Of a stretch of 64,000 bases of DNA, positions 8,740 to 17,207 are shown in pieces. The translations under genes were made by a program, and so were the position numbers. How positions within the stretch are numbered: the stretch's first letter is position 1; each line of letters starts with the position of its first letter. The notes under the pieces are model-generated. The model searched no databases. It had not been told where the DNA came from and saw nothing but the letters and a program-made list of their open reading frames with translations. The stretch is taken from NCBI GenBank assembly GCA_964593725.1, contig CAZQJS010000005.1:25536-89535 (forward strand). The letters run 5' to 3'. The stretch comes from JAIOSM01 sp964593725 (GTDB taxonomy: Bacteria; Desulfobacterota; Desulfobacteria; Desulfobacterales; Desulfobacteraceae).

Positions 8740-9503
8740 ACCGGGCTCCGCCTTTCAACAAATGCAGCAACTCCCTCCTTGGCATCTTCCGTCGATAAAA
8801 GGGATGCAAACATTTCAACCATGTAGTCTGACGCTTTTTCATAGGGAAGGTCAAACAGACCATGGATACCCCTTTTACCACATTCAAGGGCAAGGGGGCT
8901 CTTAAAGGCAAGACTCTTTGCAAACTCCATTGTTTTTTCTTCAAGCTCATCATCCGGCACAACTTTATTTACTATGCCAAGCCTTTCCATCTCACGGGCT
9001 GAATAGAGATCCCCCTTGAGAACCATCTCAAGGAGCTTTTTACGGTTAACATGCCGTGAAAGAGGTACTGCGGGTCCAAGACAGATCAGGCCTACATTAA
9101 TTGCCGTTGTTCCAAATTTAGCACTTTCAGCAGCAATGGCCATGTCCGAAGCAAACACCAGTCCTGCTCCATTTGCAATTGTATAACCCCTGGCAGATGC
9201 AATAACCGGTTTCTTCATCCTGAAAATTGTCCGGGTGTGTTGATCCATCTGTTTAATGAGTTCTATATATTGATTATGGGATTTCCCCTTGAACATGTCC
9301 AGGGAGATACCTGTGGAAAAATGTTTACCATTTGCCTTTATCACAACCACACGTATGTCATCGTCGTCATCCATCTCAAGGAGGTATTGGTTTAAAAGTC
9401 CTGCAAATTCCAGGGTAAAACTGTTTTTTTCTTCTTCCCTGTTCAGAATAATGATGCCAATATTATCTCTCTTCTCCCTTAAAACCGGATCTGATGCGGC
9501 CAT
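8724..9503 (-). CDS. Enoyl-CoA hydratase/isomerase-family protein (ECHDC3-like), catalytic Glu residues absent
   Basis: Crotonase fold of 259 aa. The CoA/oxyanion segments KHFSTGISL (residue 60) and ARGYTIANGAGLVFASD (104-120) are present. Aligned by eye to rat enoyl-CoA hydratase, Glu144 corresponds to Gly114 and Glu164 to Ala134, so the hydratase glutamates are missing. The segment INVGLICLGPAVPLSR resembles ECHDC3-type proteins (NIGLFCSTPMVALSR). Hydration is therefore unlikely; thioester hydrolysis, isomerisation or a binding role are alternatives. The start at 9503 has GGGAGTG 7 bases upstream. It lies 34 bases after the acetoacetyl-CoA synthetase gene in the acyl-CoA operon. Confidence 0.82.
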   Translation of the reverse strand: MAASDPVLREKRDNIGIIILNREEEKNSFTLEFAGLLNQYLLEMDDDDDIRVVVIKANGKHFSTGISLDMFKGKSHNQYIELIKQMDQHTRTIFRMKKPVIASARGYTIANGAGLVFASDMAIAAESAKFGTTAINVGLICLGPAVPLSRHVNRKKLLEMVLKGDLYSAREMERLGIVNKVVPDDELEEKTMEFAKSLAFKSPLALECGKRGIHGLFDLPYEKASDYMVEMFASLLSTEDAKEGVAAFVERRSPVWKRR

Positions 9504-9537
9504 GATATCACTCCCATGTATAATTTATCTGTTATAT

Positions 9538-11487
9538 CTATGATTTAAGCTCTTCAATATTACCGAAAAAATCCAGGGCCTCAGGGTTTTTCAGGGCATC
9601 TTTGTTCTTAACCTCTTTTCCTTCAATCATCTTTTTTACAGCAAGCTCAACTTTTTTCATATTTAAAGTATATGGAATATCCGGTGTTTCAATGATTTTT
9701 GCAGGAACATGCCTTGGAGATGCAGTTGTTCTGATATCTTTTTTGATTCTATCCTTTAACTCATCGGTAAGTTCATAGCCTTTGGCCATTTTGACAAAGA
9801 GAATTACCCGCACATCATTATTAAAGCTCTGTCCCACAACAACACTGTCTTCTATCTCTTCTATCTGATCTATCCTGCGATAGATTTCAGCTGTACCGAT
9901 TCTGACACCACCAGGGTTTAAAGTTGCATCAGATCTTCCATGCATTATTACCCCTCCGCGCTCGGTAATTTCAACAAAATCACCATGTGCCCATACATTG
10001 GGATACTCTTCAAAATATGCAGACTTATATTTTTTATCATTTTCATCATTCCAGAAATAGATAGGCATGGAAGGAAAGGGTTCTTCACAAACCAATTCTC
10101 CCTGCTGTCCTGTCACAGGTCTGCCATCTTCATCATAGGCTGTAACTTTCATGGCAAGTCCGCGGCATTGAAGTTCCCCTGAATACACAGGCCCCATGGG
10201 GTTGCCCAGGGCAAAACATCCATTGAGATCTGAGCCCCCGGATATGGATGCAAGCTGCATATCTTTTTTTATTTCATCATAGATAAACTCAAAATTCTCC
10301 TTGGAAAGAGGAGAGCCGGTGGAGAGCAATGCTTTCAGTGAAGAGAGGTCAAACTCCCGCGCAGGTTTAACCCCTGCATTCTTAAGGGCTTCAATATAAC
10401 CTGCACTGGTACCGAAAACCGTAACCTTTTCCTCCTGGGCCATATGCCAAAGAGCATCCGGTCCTGGATAAAAGGGGTTCCCGTCAAAAAGGATCAATGT
10501 GGCACCAACACTTAAGGAACATGTCAACCAGTTCCACATCATCCAGCCGCAGGTTGTAAAATAGAATATGGTGTCATCCTCTTTAAGATCAGTATGCAAT
10601 ACAAGCTCTTTTTTCTGGTGGAGAAGTATTCCCCCTGATCCCTGGACCATACATTTGGGCAGGCCGGTTGTTCCTGAAGAGTACATTATATATAAAGGAT
10701 GATCAAAGGGGAGCTGTTCAAATTCAATTTCATCTGCCTTTTCATCAATAAAATCCTTATAATGAACACTGTTTTTAAGGTTGGATATATCAGGATTTTC
10801 GCTGGTATAGGGTACAACAACCACCTTTTCTATGGAGGGGAGCTTATCAATAATACCACCTATCCTCTCAATAGAGTCCAGGGGTTTGCCCTTAAAAAAG
10901 TATCCATCTGCAGTAAATAAAACCCTTGGCTCTGTCTGGCCAAATCTGTCCAGTACACCTTTGATACCAAAATCAGGGGAGCATGATGACCATGTTGCTC
11001 CAATGGATGTTGCCCCAAGCATTGCAATTATGGATTCCGGCATATTGGGCATAAAGCCGACAACCCTGTCCCCGGGTTTTATACCAAGCTTTCTTAAGCT
11101 TGCTGCAACCCCTGCAACCTCTTTATAAAGTTGATTATAAGTCAACTCTCTTCGAACAGAATCTTCACCCCTGAATATTAAAGCTTTGTTGTCGTTTCTA
11201 TGGCGTAAAAGATTTTCAGCAAAATTAAGACGAGAACCTGTAAAAAATTTTGCTCCGGGCATTTTATCCTGATTCTCAATAATCTTTTCATACTTTTCAG
11301 ATGCCTTTATATCAAGAAAATCCCATGCAGTTTTCCAAAAATCTTCCAGGTTTTCAACTGACCACCCATAAAGGGCATCATAATCTGAAAAATCTTTATT
11401 AAATATCTTATTTACCGTCTGCATGAAAGCATACATATTTGTGCTTTTAATTCTATCCTGTGACGGTTCCCATAACAATTTTGCCAT
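9538..11487 (-). CDS. Acetoacetyl-CoA synthetase
   Basis: AMP-forming acetoacetate:CoA ligase of 649 aa. Seen: YSSGTTGLPKCMVQGSGG near residue 265, the characteristic CGWMMWNW, SGGSDLNGCF, and HGRSDATLNPGGVRIGTAEI. The chosen start is the ATG at 11487 (MAKLLWEPS) with AAGGAG 6 bases upstream; an in-frame ATG 8 codons earlier has no ribosome-binding site. It would convert acetoacetate released by the upstream HMG-CoA-lyase-like enzyme to acetoacetyl-CoA for thiolysis. It sits in one operon with that lyase, separated by the XRE-cupin regulator gene. Confidence 0.92.
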   Translation of the reverse strand: MAKLLWEPSQDRIKSTNMYAFMQTVNKIFNKDFSDYDALYGWSVENLEDFWKTAWDFLDIKASEKYEKIIENQDKMPGAKFFTGSRLNFAENLLRHRNDNKALIFRGEDSVRRELTYNQLYKEVAGVAASLRKLGIKPGDRVVGFMPNMPESIIAMLGATSIGATWSSCSPDFGIKGVLDRFGQTEPRVLFTADGYFFKGKPLDSIERIGGIIDKLPSIEKVVVVPYTSENPDISNLKNSVHYKDFIDEKADEIEFEQLPFDHPLYIMYSSGTTGLPKCMVQGSGGILLHQKKELVLHTDLKEDDTIFYFTTCGWMMWNWLTCSLSVGATLILFDGNPFYPGPDALWHMAQEEKVTVFGTSAGYIEALKNAGVKPAREFDLSSLKALLSTGSPLSKENFEFIYDEIKKDMQLASISGGSDLNGCFALGNPMGPVYSGELQCRGLAMKVTAYDEDGRPVTGQQGELVCEEPFPSMPIYFWNDENDKKYKSAYFEEYPNVWAHGDFVEITERGGVIMHGRSDATLNPGGVRIGTAEIYRRIDQIEEIEDSVVVGQSFNNDVRVILFVKMAKGYELTDELKDRIKKDIRTTASPRHVPAKIIETPDIPYTLNMKKVELAVKKMIEGKEVKNKDALKNPEALDFFGNIEELKS

Positions 11488-11561
11488 TTTCTTCTCCTTA
11501 TGATTATTCAAACCTGTGTCTGTCTTTTTTTAACATTTCCCTGCTTTTTTGTAACTTAAAC

Positions 11562-12191
11562 CTATTCATATAAAACTGCAAGGATGGTTGCCTTTCCTTT
11601 TTTCGCACTTATCTGGTGCCGGGTTGTTGACAAATAGTATGCACTGTCCCCGGGTTCAAGATCATAGGTTTCATCACCTATAATAAGTTTTGCCACGCCC
11701 TCCAGAACAAAAACAAATTCCTCACCGTCATGGACAGACATCTCCCGGGTGGGATTTTCCTCCAGCTGAACCATGAGCGCCTCCATATGCCTTCCTTTAA
11801 CTTCAGGAGCAAGGCTCATATACGAATAAAGACTCTGTTTTTCCTCAGTTGATCTTTTTATGATCTTGCGTTCATTTTTCCTTGTGATTGAGTAAAGGCT
11901 TGTTCCCATACCGGAAACAAGGCGTCCGACAGCGCTGTCCAGTGATTTTGAAAGCTTCATCACTGTGCCGAGCTGGGGTTGGGCTGTACCGTCTTCAATG
12001 GCTTTTAGTTTCTCTGTATCAAATCCTGTAAGCTTTGAAAGGTCCTCAATGGAAATTTTCTTTTTCTCCCTTAACTCCCTGATGCGCTTTCCAACTCCAT
12101 CAACATCTTTTTTCTCTCCTTTATCAATGTCTCCTGTTAAATCCTCAAAATAATCAACATTAATATGGGGAGTATCCTCTTTTTTTTCCAT
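11562..12191 (-). CDS. XRE-family regulator with C-terminal cupin domain
   Basis: Protein of 209 aa. A helix-turn-helix of XRE type spans about 32-88 (KRIRELREKKKISIEDLSK... and KLKAIEDGTAQPQLGTVMKL), and a cupin_2 domain covers about 135-209 (HDGEEFVFVLEGVAKLIIG, LEPGDSAYYLSTTRHQ). The cupin probably senses a small acid or acyl-CoA metabolite. The gene lies within the acyl-CoA operon between the lyase (22 bases) and acetoacetyl-CoA synthetase, so it is a plausible feedback regulator of that operon. The ATG at 12191 has AAGGAG 7 bases upstream. Confidence 0.88.
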   Translation of the reverse strand: MEKKEDTPHINVDYFEDLTGDIDKGEKKDVDGVGKRIRELREKKKISIEDLSKLTGFDTEKLKAIEDGTAQPQLGTVMKLSKSLDSAVGRLVSGMGTSLYSITRKNERKIIKRSTEEKQSLYSYMSLAPEVKGRHMEALMVQLEENPTREMSVHDGEEFVFVLEGVAKLIIGDETYDLEPGDSAYYLSTTRHQISAKKGKATILAVLYE

Positions 12192-12213
12192 TTTATCTCC
12201 TTATATAAACTTT

Positions 12214-13338
12214 TTATTCAGGATATTTCTGATCTTCCTTTTCTTCAAGCTTTTGTTTTAATTTTTTAAGCCCCGGGCGTGCAAATGCCATGTGCCCCTC
12301 CTTAAGTGTTCTGCCGTTGATCATGGCTTCACTTCTCAACCTTTTGCCCATGCTCTTTTCCATCTGCTTTCCAAGCCAGAGCACTCTGTCAACATCCCAG
12401 CCGTGCTCAATACCCATCTCATCAATCTGAACAAGTGTATCTTCAAGGCATATAAGACCTACAAACCTCTCATCAGTATAATAATATTCTCCTGTGCCTT
12501 TTATGGGGCGGTCATCCATGAAATTTGCAGGCTGCCCTCCAAGGCCTCCAAGGGTAGCTTCAAAACAGGTTATTCCAGCCTGGAGAGCTGCCAGAACAGA
12601 TGCAGAGGCAACTCTTTTGGTCTCATGGAAATGGGCAATGTGGAACCGTGGGTCCGGCATGGCATCAAGTATCATGGAAAAATACCTGTAAACATCAGGT
12701 GCTGAAGCGCTTCCATCATGGTCTGCATGCTCCACATCATGGGCTCCAATGTCAAACCATCGTCTGGTAAACTCAACAGCATCCTTAAGATCAGTGGCTC
12801 CGCCAATGGGACTTCCCCAGATTGTACTGACCGTACCGCACATTTTAATGCCTGCATCATTGCATTTTTTTATGCACCGTTCTGCTTCTGCCCAGTAATT
12901 CGGCAGTGTTGTACCGGAATTTGCAAAATGGTGCTCCTCTTCTGTTGAAACCATCATTAAAATTCTGTCAGGACCCACACCCTTTTCCTTTAAAGCAACT
13001 GCCCTGTCCACGGAAGGCTCTCGAATGGTTATTGCAGTAAAACAGATATCATCATGATTAATGCCGCGTTTGGCACATTTTTTCTTAAACCTGTCACCCT
13101 TTACATGGGCAAGGAGTTCTTCTGCGTCACTGAACTGGGGCATGGAATAAGGGTTGCCAAGGTTTGTAACTTCAATATCCCTGCATCCTGCAAAAATCAG
13201 TTCTTCAAGGTAGGTTTTTTTAGCTTCTGTTGATATGAATCTCTCCTCGTGCTGGAATCCGTCCCTGACAGTTATATCGCCGATTGTAACTTTTTTTGGC
13301 ATCTTTGGAAAAATTTTCCACATATCATATTCAGTCAT
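12214..13338 (-). CDS. HMG-CoA lyase-like protein (HMGL/DRE-TIM family) with altered catalytic loop
   Basis: TIM-barrel lyase of 374 aa, longer than typical HMG-CoA lyases (~300). Seen: metal-site start IGDITVRDGFQHEE near residue 19, metal ligands in IAHFHET (about 234-240), and the loop GLGGQP at 265-270. True HMG-CoA lyases have GLGGCP with a catalytic cysteine; here the cysteine is glutamine (Q269). Context (acyl-CoA dehydrogenase, carboxyltransferase, hydratase, acetoacetyl-CoA synthetase) still suggests cleavage of a 3-hydroxy-3-methylglutaryl-type CoA ester to acetoacetate and acetyl-CoA, but a related aldol substrate is possible. GGAGG precedes the ATG. Confidence 0.8.
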   Translation of the reverse strand: MTEYDMWKIFPKMPKKVTIGDITVRDGFQHEERFISTEAKKTYLEELIFAGCRDIEVTNLGNPYSMPQFSDAEELLAHVKGDRFKKKCAKRGINHDDICFTAITIREPSVDRAVALKEKGVGPDRILMMVSTEEEHHFANSGTTLPNYWAEAERCIKKCNDAGIKMCGTVSTIWGSPIGGATDLKDAVEFTRRWFDIGAHDVEHADHDGSASAPDVYRYFSMILDAMPDPRFHIAHFHETKRVASASVLAALQAGITCFEATLGGLGGQPANFMDDRPIKGTGEYYYTDERFVGLICLEDTLVQIDEMGIEHGWDVDRVLWLGKQMEKSMGKRLRSEAMINGRTLKEGHMAFARPGLKKLKQKLEEKEDQKYPE

Positions 13339-13367
13339 AATTCCTCCATTAAAACATTAAGTTTTTA

Positions 13368-14957
13368 TCAAAATTTAAAATTTCCAAACAGAGGCTCTCC
13401 AACGGGTTTAAGATGGCTTACTTCCAATGCCATGGCAAGCCAGTCCCGTATTTCAGAAAATTTTAAAATCCTGTCATTTAACAATCTTGAACCGCAGAAG
13501 AACGGGTGGGCATCACCTTCATACCTGTCAACCATTTTCTGTTTAAATTCTTCCCTCTCACTTGATGACATGGGTTTACCCATGGCTTTTCGTTTTGCAT
13601 CCTCAATGGATAAAAGAACACCTCCTGCGCTCTGACCGCTCATGACCGATGTCCTTGCTCTCATTGTGGAAAAAAGAAAATGGGGTCTGTAGGCCCTGCC
13701 ACACATCCCATAATTGGCAGCACCATTGTCAGGGCCGATCACAAGCTGTATCCTTGGGACCTGGGCACAGGCAACAGCTTTAACCATATCAGCGCCATAT
13801 TTTCCTATTCCTGCATGCTCGGAATCCGAACCAATCATAAAGCCGGGTGAACTCTGGATAAATAAAAGAGGGGTTTTTTCATGGGAACACCTTACAACCC
13901 ATTCTGCAACTTTCTGGGCTGCTTCATGGAATATTATGCCAACCTGGTTGGAGGCCACAACTCCGACAGGATTGCCCTTTATTCTGATTTTACCGGTCAG
14001 AACATTGGAAGCCTTTCCAATGGCATAATTTTTTTTATATTCATGGAAACAGCTGGCATCTGCCAGGCATTTCAGTATCTCCCGTGTATCTATGCCCTGC
14101 TGGGTGGATATTGGCAGATGATCATAAATATTTTCAACCGGAACCAGTGGCTCCTCCGGAGCATACTGGTGCAGATGAATCTTCTGAGGTTTTGTCAGGG
14201 CAAGGATATCCCGCACCGTGGCAGTTGCATGTGCCTGGCTCTCACACAAATGATCTGCTCCTCCGGAAATACCTGTATGCACCCTGGCACCGCCAAGGTC
14301 TTCAGCAGATATTACTTCGCCCGTTGCCATTTTGACCAGGGGAGGTCCACCCAGAAAAGAAAAGGAGGATTGATCAATCATGATGGATTCACAGGCCATG
14401 AACACGATATATGCACCACCTGCAGTATTTCCCCCTGTACTCATTGTAATCTGTTTTAGACCCCTGGAAGCCATGCGTGCCATATTGTAAAATATTGATC
14501 CAAAATGCTGATCATCGGGAAAGACATCGGCCTGCATGGGGAGAAACACACCTCCTGAATCTGCAATATAGATGCAGTTCAACCCGCAGTTTTCAGCAAT
14601 TGCCTGGGCCCTCATATGTTTTTTCAGAGTAATGGGAAAATAGGTTCCAGCCTTTACCCGGGAATCATTGGCCATGATCATTGTCCAGTTTCCATGGACC
14701 TTGCCAATACCGGTTACAATGCCTCCACAGGGCACATCCTTTACACCAGGGTAATCCATGCCAAATCCTGCAAGAAGCGAAAGCTCAAAAAAACAGGTAT
14801 CAGGATCAATTATTTCAGAAATCAGCTCCCGCACAGGGCGTTTGTTTTTCTTTGCAAGCTTGTCCACGGCTTTCTGGCCTCCGGGCCAGATGGCTTCATA
14901 TTGACGTTGTTCAAGCAGTTTTTCTTCATTAAGCCAATGTTCTCTATTCTCTGTCAT
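13368..14957 (-). CDS. Acyl-CoA carboxylase carboxyltransferase subunit (methylcrotonyl-CoA carboxylase beta-like)
   Basis: Two crotonase-like carboxyltransferase domains in 529 aa. N-terminal motif: PCGGIVTGIGKVHG, VKAGTYFPITLKKHMRAQ, IYIADSGGVFLP, and GGPPLVKMATGEVISAEDLG. C-terminal motif: ANYGMCGRAYRPHFLF and SVMSGQSAGG. Overall this is MCC-beta/GCD-like, transferring CO2 between carboxybiotin and a 3-methylcrotonyl-type CoA ester. The usual GSCTAGGAYVPAMSDE is here STGGNTAGGAYIVFMACE, an unusual variant. No biotin carboxylase or biotin carrier gene is nearby, so either the partner is encoded elsewhere or the protein works in a decarboxylase complex. The stop of the preceding crotonase lies one base from its start. 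Confidence 0.85.
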   Translation of the reverse strand: MTENREHWLNEEKLLEQRQYEAIWPGGQKAVDKLAKKNKRPVRELISEIIDPDTCFFELSLLAGFGMDYPGVKDVPCGGIVTGIGKVHGNWTMIMANDSRVKAGTYFPITLKKHMRAQAIAENCGLNCIYIADSGGVFLPMQADVFPDDQHFGSIFYNMARMASRGLKQITMSTGGNTAGGAYIVFMACESIMIDQSSFSFLGGPPLVKMATGEVISAEDLGGARVHTGISGGADHLCESQAHATATVRDILALTKPQKIHLHQYAPEEPLVPVENIYDHLPISTQQGIDTREILKCLADASCFHEYKKNYAIGKASNVLTGKIRIKGNPVGVVASNQVGIIFHEAAQKVAEWVVRCSHEKTPLLFIQSSPGFMIGSDSEHAGIGKYGADMVKAVACAQVPRIQLVIGPDNGAANYGMCGRAYRPHFLFSTMRARTSVMSGQSAGGVLLSIEDAKRKAMGKPMSSSEREEFKQKMVDRYEGDAHPFFCGSRLLNDRILKFSEIRDWLAMALEVSHLKPVGEPLFGNFKF

Positions 14958-14958
14958 A

Positions 14959-15741
14959 TTATTTCCCTTTATAAACAGGCTTTCGTTTTTCCCTGAATGC
15001 TTTTAATCCTTCTACTCTGTCCTGGGTGGGAATTGTTATGCTGTAGGCATTGGATTCAATGGCAAGGCCTGTTGCAAGGTCGGTTTCAATTCCTTTATTA
15101 ATTGCATATTTGGCCTGTTCCACAGCAATGGGGCCTGTTTCATTAATCATTGCAGCATATTCCATGCATTTATCAATAAGTTCGCTGGCCCTGCACACCT
15201 GGTTGGCAAGTCCCATTGCAAGCGCTTCTTCAGCACCGACCCTCCTGCCGGTAAAGATCATCTCCTTGGCCTTTGCAACCCCCACAATCCTTGGAAGCCT
15301 CTGGGTGCCGCCGCCTCCGGGGATGATTGCAAGACGGGCTTCGGTCAGGCCCATGGTTGCATTTTTTGATAATACCCTGATGTCAGATGCCAGGGCAAGT
15401 TCTGTACCGCCGCCAAGGGCAGCTCCATTTACAGCTGCTATCACTGGTTTGGGAAAATCAGCAACATCGGACAGAACACTCCTTATGGTTAAAATAAACT
15501 TTTTAACCTCATCCTGGGTCAATGTTGCCCGCTCTTTTAAGTCAGCTCCTGCACAAAACGCCTTTTCACCGGCACCAGTGATGACAATGGATCTTATATC
15601 ACTTTTAAACTGAAGATCAAAAAGTTCATCTCTTAAGGCATATAAAAGGTCAAAATTAAAGGAGTTCATGGCTTTCACCCGGTTCAACGTCAGGATAACA
15701 GCACTATTTCTCTCCTCTTTTAAGATAAGTTTTTCAGACAT
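14959..15741 (-). CDS. Enoyl-CoA hydratase (methylglutaconyl-CoA hydratase-like)
   Basis: Crotonase-family protein of 260 aa with both hydratase glutamates: E114 in GGGTELALASD and E134 in MGLTEARLAIIPG. The oxyanion region KAFCAGADLKER and the C-terminal REKRKPVYKGK are present. The IIPGGGGTQRLPR segment matches methylglutaconyl-CoA hydratase (LiuC/AUH) and short-chain hydratases. Placed between acyl-CoA dehydrogenase and carboxyltransferase genes, it would hydrate a 3-methylglutaconyl- or 2-enoyl-CoA. The start has AAGGAAG 8 bases upstream. Confidence 0.86.
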   Translation of the reverse strand: MSEKLILKEERNSAVILTLNRVKAMNSFNFDLLYALRDELFDLQFKSDIRSIVITGAGEKAFCAGADLKERATLTQDEVKKFILTIRSVLSDVADFPKPVIAAVNGAALGGGTELALASDIRVLSKNATMGLTEARLAIIPGGGGTQRLPRIVGVAKAKEMIFTGRRVGAEEALAMGLANQVCRASELIDKCMEYAAMINETGPIAVEQAKYAINKGIETDLATGLAIESNAYSITIPTQDRVEGLKAFREKRKPVYKGK

Positions 15742-15764
15742 GGGGTTACTTCCTTAAATTAAGG

Positions 15765-16913
15765 TTAACAGCCAATATATCTTGATATAACAAGTCTTTG
15801 AACCTCCGAGGTTCCTTCTCCGATTTCAAGGAGTTTCTGATCCCGGTAGAATCTTTCAACATCGTACTCTTTCATGAGTCCATATCCGCCGTGAATCTGG
15901 ACAGCATGATCTGCAACCCTGCTCATTACTTCAGAACAATAAAGCTTTGCCATGGCAGCCTCTTTTTCAAAGGCTCTTTTCTTATCCTTCAGCCAGCACG
16001 CTTTATATAAAAGATTCCTTGCAAGCTCTATTTCCATGGCACAATCTGCAAGCTTAAACGCAACTGCCTGGAATTTTGATATGGGCTGATTAAACTGCAC
16101 CCTGTTTTTTGCATAATCCAGGGCAAGATCATAGGCACCCTGGGCTCCGCCCAGCCCCATTGCACCAATGGATAACCTGCCGCCGTCCAGGGTCTTGAGC
16201 ATCTGGTGGAAACCATCTCCAGGTTTTCCAAGGATATTTTCCTTTGGTACCCTGACATCATCAAAATAGAGCTCGCTTGTATTGGATGCCCGCCACATCA
16301 TTTTCTTATGCATGGGAACAGCTTTAAATCCTTTAGTGCCGCTCTCCACAAGAAAACAGGTATATTCAGGCCTTCCATTCTCCCGGGTTCCGGTAATTGC
16401 CTGTACTGTTACTCCGGCAGTAAGTTCACACGCAGCATTGGTGATAAATATTTTAGAGCCGTTTATTACCCATTGATCTCCTTCCAGACGTGCCGTGGTT
16501 TTACTGCCTCCGGCATCAGATCCGGCTGTGGGTTCAGTAAGGCCAAACCCCCATAATGCTTCGCCGCTGCATAATCTGGGAAGATATTTTTGTTTCTGCT
16601 CTTCAGTGCCAAAGTAATAAATAGGACCTATACCAAGGGAATTGCCTGCTGCAATGGTTGCAGCCTGGGAACCGTCAATCCTTGCAATCTCTTCAACACC
16701 AATAATATATGAAATATAATCCATGTCCTGGCCTTCATACCGGTCGGAAACAAACATTCCAAACAAACCTATTTCACCCATTTTCCGGGTAAGTGCAACT
16801 GAAAATTCCTCTTTTTCATCCAGGTCCTGGGCAATGGGAGCTATCTCTTTCCGGGCAAACTTTCTTACTTCTTTACGAATCATTTTTTGTTCTGTTGTAA
16901 GATCGAAATCCAC
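15765..16913 (-). CDS. Acyl-CoA dehydrogenase (short/branched-chain type)
   Basis: FAD-dependent acyl-CoA dehydrogenase of 382 aa, first gene of the operon. Seen: FGLTEPTAGSDAGG near residue 125, WVINGSKIFITNA, the C-terminal QIHGGYGLMKEYDVERFYRD and IGEGTSEVQRLVISR. The glutamate of EGTSE is the position of the catalytic base in short-chain and 2-methylacyl enzymes; the LDGGRLSIGA segment lacks the alternative base of isovaleryl-CoA dehydrogenase. The start is a GTG at 16913 with AGGAGG 7 bases upstream. Electron transfer would go to ETF, which is not encoded here. A promoter with TetR-like operator lies about 95-150 bases upstream. Confidence 0.9.
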   Translation of the reverse strand: MDFDLTTEQKMIRKEVRKFARKEIAPIAQDLDEKEEFSVALTRKMGEIGLFGMFVSDRYEGQDMDYISYIIGVEEIARIDGSQAATIAAGNSLGIGPIYYFGTEEQKQKYLPRLCSGEALWGFGLTEPTAGSDAGGSKTTARLEGDQWVINGSKIFITNAACELTAGVTVQAITGTRENGRPEYTCFLVESGTKGFKAVPMHKKMMWRASNTSELYFDDVRVPKENILGKPGDGFHQMLKTLDGGRLSIGAMGLGGAQGAYDLALDYAKNRVQFNQPISKFQAVAFKLADCAMEIELARNLLYKACWLKDKKRAFEKEAAMAKLYCSEVMSRVADHAVQIHGGYGLMKEYDVERFYRDQKLLEIGEGTSEVQRLVISRYIGC

Positions 16914-17006
16914 CCTGTGCCTCCTTTGAGTATCTGGTTAGTCATCCTGGCACCAGGTCTTATATCAGACCATAAATCCCCTGCCAGCCTTACATTTATG
17001 CAAACT

Positions 17007-17022
17007 GATCGAGCGCTCAGTC
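17007..17022. promoter_or_regulatory. TetR-like palindromic operator
   Basis: GATCGAGC|GCTCAGTC is an imperfect 16-bp palindrome (6 of 8 pairs) with a perfect GAGCGCTC core. This is the kind of site bound by TetR-family regulators of fatty and branched acid catabolism. It starts a few bases downstream of the predicted transcription start of the acyl-CoA dehydrogenase operon, a repression position. No TetR gene is in the window. Confidence 0.55.
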
Positions 17023-17032
17023 TACTTTTTTC

Positions 17033-17062
17033 ATAATATATTTTATTAAATAACTTTGTCAA
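17033..17062 (-). promoter_or_regulatory. Sigma-70 promoter of the acyl-CoA operon
   Basis: Read on the minus strand: TTGACA (17062-17057), 18-base spacer, TATTAT (17038-17033), lying about 120 bases upstream of the acyl-CoA dehydrogenase GTG and just upstream of the 17007-17022 palindrome. Confidence 0.6.
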
Positions 17063-17207
17063 ATACTTTTTAAATAAACAAGATATTTAATCAAGGGCTT
17101 ATGCAAAGCAATTTTCCCGGTTTGACAACAAAATAATTAATCTATATTTTAGAGGGTGTTTTATGGAACTTTAATGGTTTTAATTTAAACATTGAACCGG
17201 AGCTTAA

